Positions 39,645-41,640 of a stretch of 41,640 bases of DNA are shown piece after piece; positions within the stretch are counted from its first letter, which is position 1, and each line of letters starts with the position of its first letter. The stretch covers positions 1 to 41,640 of the forward strand of contig JAUNTQ010000021.1 of assembly GCA_030538605.1 (NCBI GenBank). The letters are read 5' to 3'. The notes beneath the pieces were generated by a model. That model was not told the DNA's origin, made no database searches, and was given only the letters and a program-made list of their open reading frames with translations. The translations under genes and the position numbers were made by a program. This DNA is from Pseudomonadota bacterium. Its GTDB lineage: Bacteria; Pseudomonadota; Gammaproteobacteria; Burkholderiales; Burkholderiaceae_C.

Positions 39645-40336
39645 GCGGCGTGCGCGCCTGCATCGTCGATCTGGACGGCACGCTGGTCGATACCCTGGGC
39701 GATTTCGACGCCGCGCTGGCTGGCATGCTGGCCGCCCTCGGCCTGCCGCCCGCGCCGCGCGAGCACATCGCGCGCTGGGTGGGCAAAGGCTCTGAAAACC
39801 TGATCCACCAGGCGCTGACCCACGCCCGCCAGGCACATGGCGCGGCAGCCAGCGAAGTGACCGCCGCCGACGTGCGCGCCGCCTGGCCGCTGTATCAGCA
39901 AGCGTATCTGCGCGTCAACGGCCAGCACAGCCGCGTGTACGAAGGCGCGGCAGACGGCTTGCGCGCGCTGCAAGCAGCGGGCCTGCCGCTGGCGTGCCTG
40001 ACCAACAAGCCGCTCGCCTTTGCCCGTCCCCTGCTCGCCGCCAAGGGGCTGGACGGCTTTTTCAGTCACGTCTTTGGCGGCGACAGCTTTGCGCGCAAAA
40101 AGCCCGACCCGCTGCCCCTGGTTGAAACCTGCAAGGTGCTGGGCACCGCACCCGCACACACGCTGATGGTGGGCGACTCAAGCAACGACGCGCGCGCCGC
40201 CCGCGCGGCGGGCTGCCCGCTGGCGCTGGTGCGCTACGGCTACAACCACGGCGAGCCGGTCGAGCAGGTGGGCGCCGACGTGCTGCTGAACGCGCTCACC
40301 GAGCTGCCTGGCTGGCTGGCGCGCCATGACAAATGA
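39641..40336 (+). CDS. gph: Phosphoglycolate phosphatase
   Basis: A 231-residue HAD-superfamily phosphatase that hydrolyses 2-phosphoglycolate. Motif I is DLDGTLVDT (nucleophile Asp), motif [13 protein letters not shown], motif III the Lys in [17 protein letters not shown], and motif [20 protein letters not shown] helical cap (about 20-95) lies between I and II. It is coupled to rpe. The last codons and the stop (HDK, TGA at 40334-40336) lie in an ATGACAAATGAC repeat, so the repeat supplies the end of the gene. Confidence 0.94.
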   Translation: MSGVRACIVDLDGTLVDTLGDFDAALAGMLAALGLPPAPREHIARWVGKGSENLIHQALTHARQAHGAAASEVTAADVRAAWPLYQQAYLRVNGQHSRVYEGAADGLRALQAAGLPLACLTNKPLAFARPLLAAKGLDGFFSHVFGGDSFARKKPDPLPLVETCKVLGTAPAHTLMVGDSSNDARAARAAGCPLALVRYGYNHGEPVEQVGADVLLNALTELPGWLARHDK

Positions 40337-40420
40337 CAAATGACAAAGGCCAAACCCGCCATGCCGCCTGATGCGCCTGGTCATGCGTCATGCGCTCGCC
40401 AGAGCGCAGTCATTTGTCAT
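40325..40420. repeat. ATGACRAATGAC inverted-repeat element, copy 2
   Basis: ATGACAAATGAC (40325-40336) pairs perfectly with GTCATTTGTCAT (40409-40420). The left arm overlaps the gph stop codon, so the element may serve as its transcript end. Confidence 0.7.
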
Positions 40421-40459
40421 CGATGGGTAACTGATTGATATGCACCGAGGAGCAGGCAC

Positions 40460-41443
40460 ATGAGCACGACCACAGCGCCTTCCCCCCCTCACATCGGCAG
40501 CGACGACTGGCTGCGCCGCGCCGCTGCCCAGCCCGACACGCTGGCCTGGCACAGCTGGGCCTCGCTCACGCCCGGGCCTTCGCTCATCGTCATGGGCGCG
40601 GTACACGGCAACGAAGTGTGCGGCGCGCATGCGCTGGCGCGCGCGCTGCACGACCTGCGGCAAGGCCGCATCCGCCTCAAGCGCGGGCGCCTCACCCTCG
40701 TGCCCGTGGCCAACGCGCTGGCCTTTGCCCAAAACACGCGCGAAGGCGAGCGCAACCTGAACCGCCGCTTCGTGCCCCAGGCCACGCCGCGCGACCACGA
40801 AGACCGCGTCACGCGCCAGCTCGCGCCCCTGCTGGCGCAGCACGACGCGCTGCTCGACCTGCACTCCTTCCACACCCCCGGCGCGCCCTTTGCCATGGTC
40901 GGCCCGCGCGACAACACCGGCGCGCGCGAGCCCTTTGCCCGCGCAGCCGAAGAAATGGCGCTGGCGCGTGCGCTGGGCGTTGACCTCATCGTCGAAGGCT
41001 GGCTGGAGGTCTACGACCGCGCCGCCCGCGCGCGCGGCGAGCCGCTGGACGACGAAGGCATCGGCACCAACGAATACATGCGCAGCCAGGGCGGCTACGC
41101 CGTCACCATCGAATGCGGCCAGCACCAAGATCCCGCCGCCATCGACGTGGCCGAGCGCGCCCTCTACGGCGCGCTGACCCTGCTGGGCCTGGCCGACGTG
41201 CCCGCCCCCCCGCGCTTCGACGGCCAGACCGTGCGCCTGAAAGACGTGGTGCTGCGCGCCGCCCCCGGCGACACGCTGGCGCGCGACTGGCACAGCTTCG
41301 ACGCCGTGCAGGCGGGCGATCTCATCGGCACCCGCGCCGACGGCACCCCGCTCACCGCACCTTACGCGGGCCGCGTGCTCTTTCCCCACCCCGAGGCCGA
41401 CGTGGGGCAGGAGTGGTACTACCTCGCCCAGCCTGATGGGTGA
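40460..41443 (+). CDS. Succinylglutamate desuccinylase/aspartoacylase family protein
   Basis: A 327-residue zinc carboxypeptidase-like deacylase. The metal site is visible as His and Glu in VMGAVHGNEVCGAHALARAL and a second His in LLDLHSFHTPGAPFAM, with the conserved Arg/Asn in GERNLNRRF. The catalytic Glu is probably in YAVTIECGQHQD. The C-terminal about 90 residues (LKDVVLRAAPGDTLARDWHS, GDLIGTRADGTPLTAPYAGR) form the beta-domain typical of the family. The substrate is unknown: the astCADB genes are absent here, so it need not be AstE. The ATG lies after GAGGAGCAGG. Confidence 0.88.
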   Translation: MSTTTAPSPPHIGSDDWLRRAAAQPDTLAWHSWASLTPGPSLIVMGAVHGNEVCGAHALARALHDLRQGRIRLKRGRLTLVPVANALAFAQNTREGERNLNRRFVPQATPRDHEDRVTRQLAPLLAQHDALLDLHSFHTPGAPFAMVGPRDNTGAREPFARAAEEMALARALGVDLIVEGWLEVYDRAARARGEPLDDEGIGTNEYMRSQGGYAVTIECGQHQDPAAIDVAERALYGALTLLGLADVPAPPRFDGQTVRLKDVVLRAAPGDTLARDWHSFDAVQAGDLIGTRADGTPLTAPYAGRVLFPHPEADVGQEWYYLAQPDG

Positions 41444-41487
41444 GGGCGTGTGGGCAGATGCGGCGCTTGATGATTCATGAAAAAGTG

Positions 41488-41563
41488 AGCTGCTTGCGTA
41501 CGTTTTAGATTAGTTTCATATGATTTTATATATAAAAACGTTTTAGAACGTACGCAAGAAGCT
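41488..41563. repeat. 76-nt AT-rich hairpin element, copy 3
   Basis: The left arm AGCTGCTTGCGTACGTT pairs with AACGTACGCAAGAAGCT at 16 of 17 positions. The centre is TTTTATATATAAAAACG. It lies 45 bases after the stop of the AstE-like gene. Confidence 0.85.
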
Positions 41564-41584
41564 ACGAATTTTAATTCAATACCT

Positions 41585-41625
41585 TCACCGCAGAGGGGCA
41601 GAGAACGCAGAGCTTCGCAGAGGAA
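41585..41625. repeat. GCAGAGGCGCAGAG-type repeat at the window end
   Basis: TCACCGCAGAGGGGCAGAGA followed by ACGCAGAG and CGCAGAGGA is the same low-complexity repeat type as near 31038-31180. No gene is visible between 41444 and the end of the window. Confidence 0.55.
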
Positions 41626-41640
41626 AGGCCTGGGCTTCCT

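Overview
The window is a very GC-rich chromosomal segment. Strong codon-position GC bias, the gene families present, and the order apaG-rpe-gph beside thiL, pgpA and cinA point to a betaproteobacterium of the order Burkholderiales, most likely the family Comamonadaceae. This placement is inferred from gene content and from short dispersed repeats that I remember as typical of that family; no search was run. No rRNA, tRNA, CRISPR array, phage or intact insertion sequence was seen.

Region 1 (1-9.1 kb) is a surface and secretion block. The end of a type II secretion operon (gspL-like, gspM, gspN-like, gspD) is followed by a second, decayed 3' half of gspD with two in-frame amber codons. A candidate 150-bp MITE lies between the two copies. 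A small lipoprotein and a large, probably highly expressed exported surface protein follow, ending in a strong hairpin terminator.

Region 2 (9.2-13.4 kb) encodes the Wzm/Wzt ABC exporter of a surface polysaccharide and two tandem paralogous methyltransferases that may modify or cap the glycan. Region 3 (13.8-16.6 kb, minus strand) holds pncC/cinA, pgpA and a MuiA-like DUF4139 protein.

Region 4 (16.7-28.7 kb) is the most interesting part. A strong sigma70-like promoter overlapped by an 11-bp direct repeat drives YjfI (DUF2170), a PspA/IM30 (ESCRT-III-like) protein, a small ribbon-helix-helix-like protein, the OB-fold membrane protein YqiJ and the flotillin YqiK. A TIMP/NTR-like exported protein, a VapBC pair, a frameshifted small gene and an 1843-residue AAA+ 'DNA repair ATPase' (DUF3686 type) follow on the same strand. 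I read this as an envelope-stress or membrane-remodelling module in which the AAA+ protein may act on PspA or flotillin assemblies.

Region 5 (28.7-31.7 kb) is a molybdate cluster, modA-modB-modD plus a di-TOBE molbindin. It has a ModE-like operator but no modC. Region 6 (31.9-35.3 kb) is a patchwork of small genes (HhH protein, glutathione S-transferase, ParDE, a VOC protein, a WYL regulator) separated by several families of dispersed inverted repeats. Region 7 (35.3-41.6 kb) is core housekeeping: thiL, a Gcr-type membrane protein annotated elsewhere as a 'site-specific recombinase', apaG, rpe, gph and an AstE/AspA-like deacylase.

At least six families of dispersed palindromic or repeat elements were recognised, including three copies of an AT-rich hairpin that is exactly 76 nt each time. 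Pieces of one repeat appear to lie in frame inside thiL, the AAA+ ATPase and possibly gspM.
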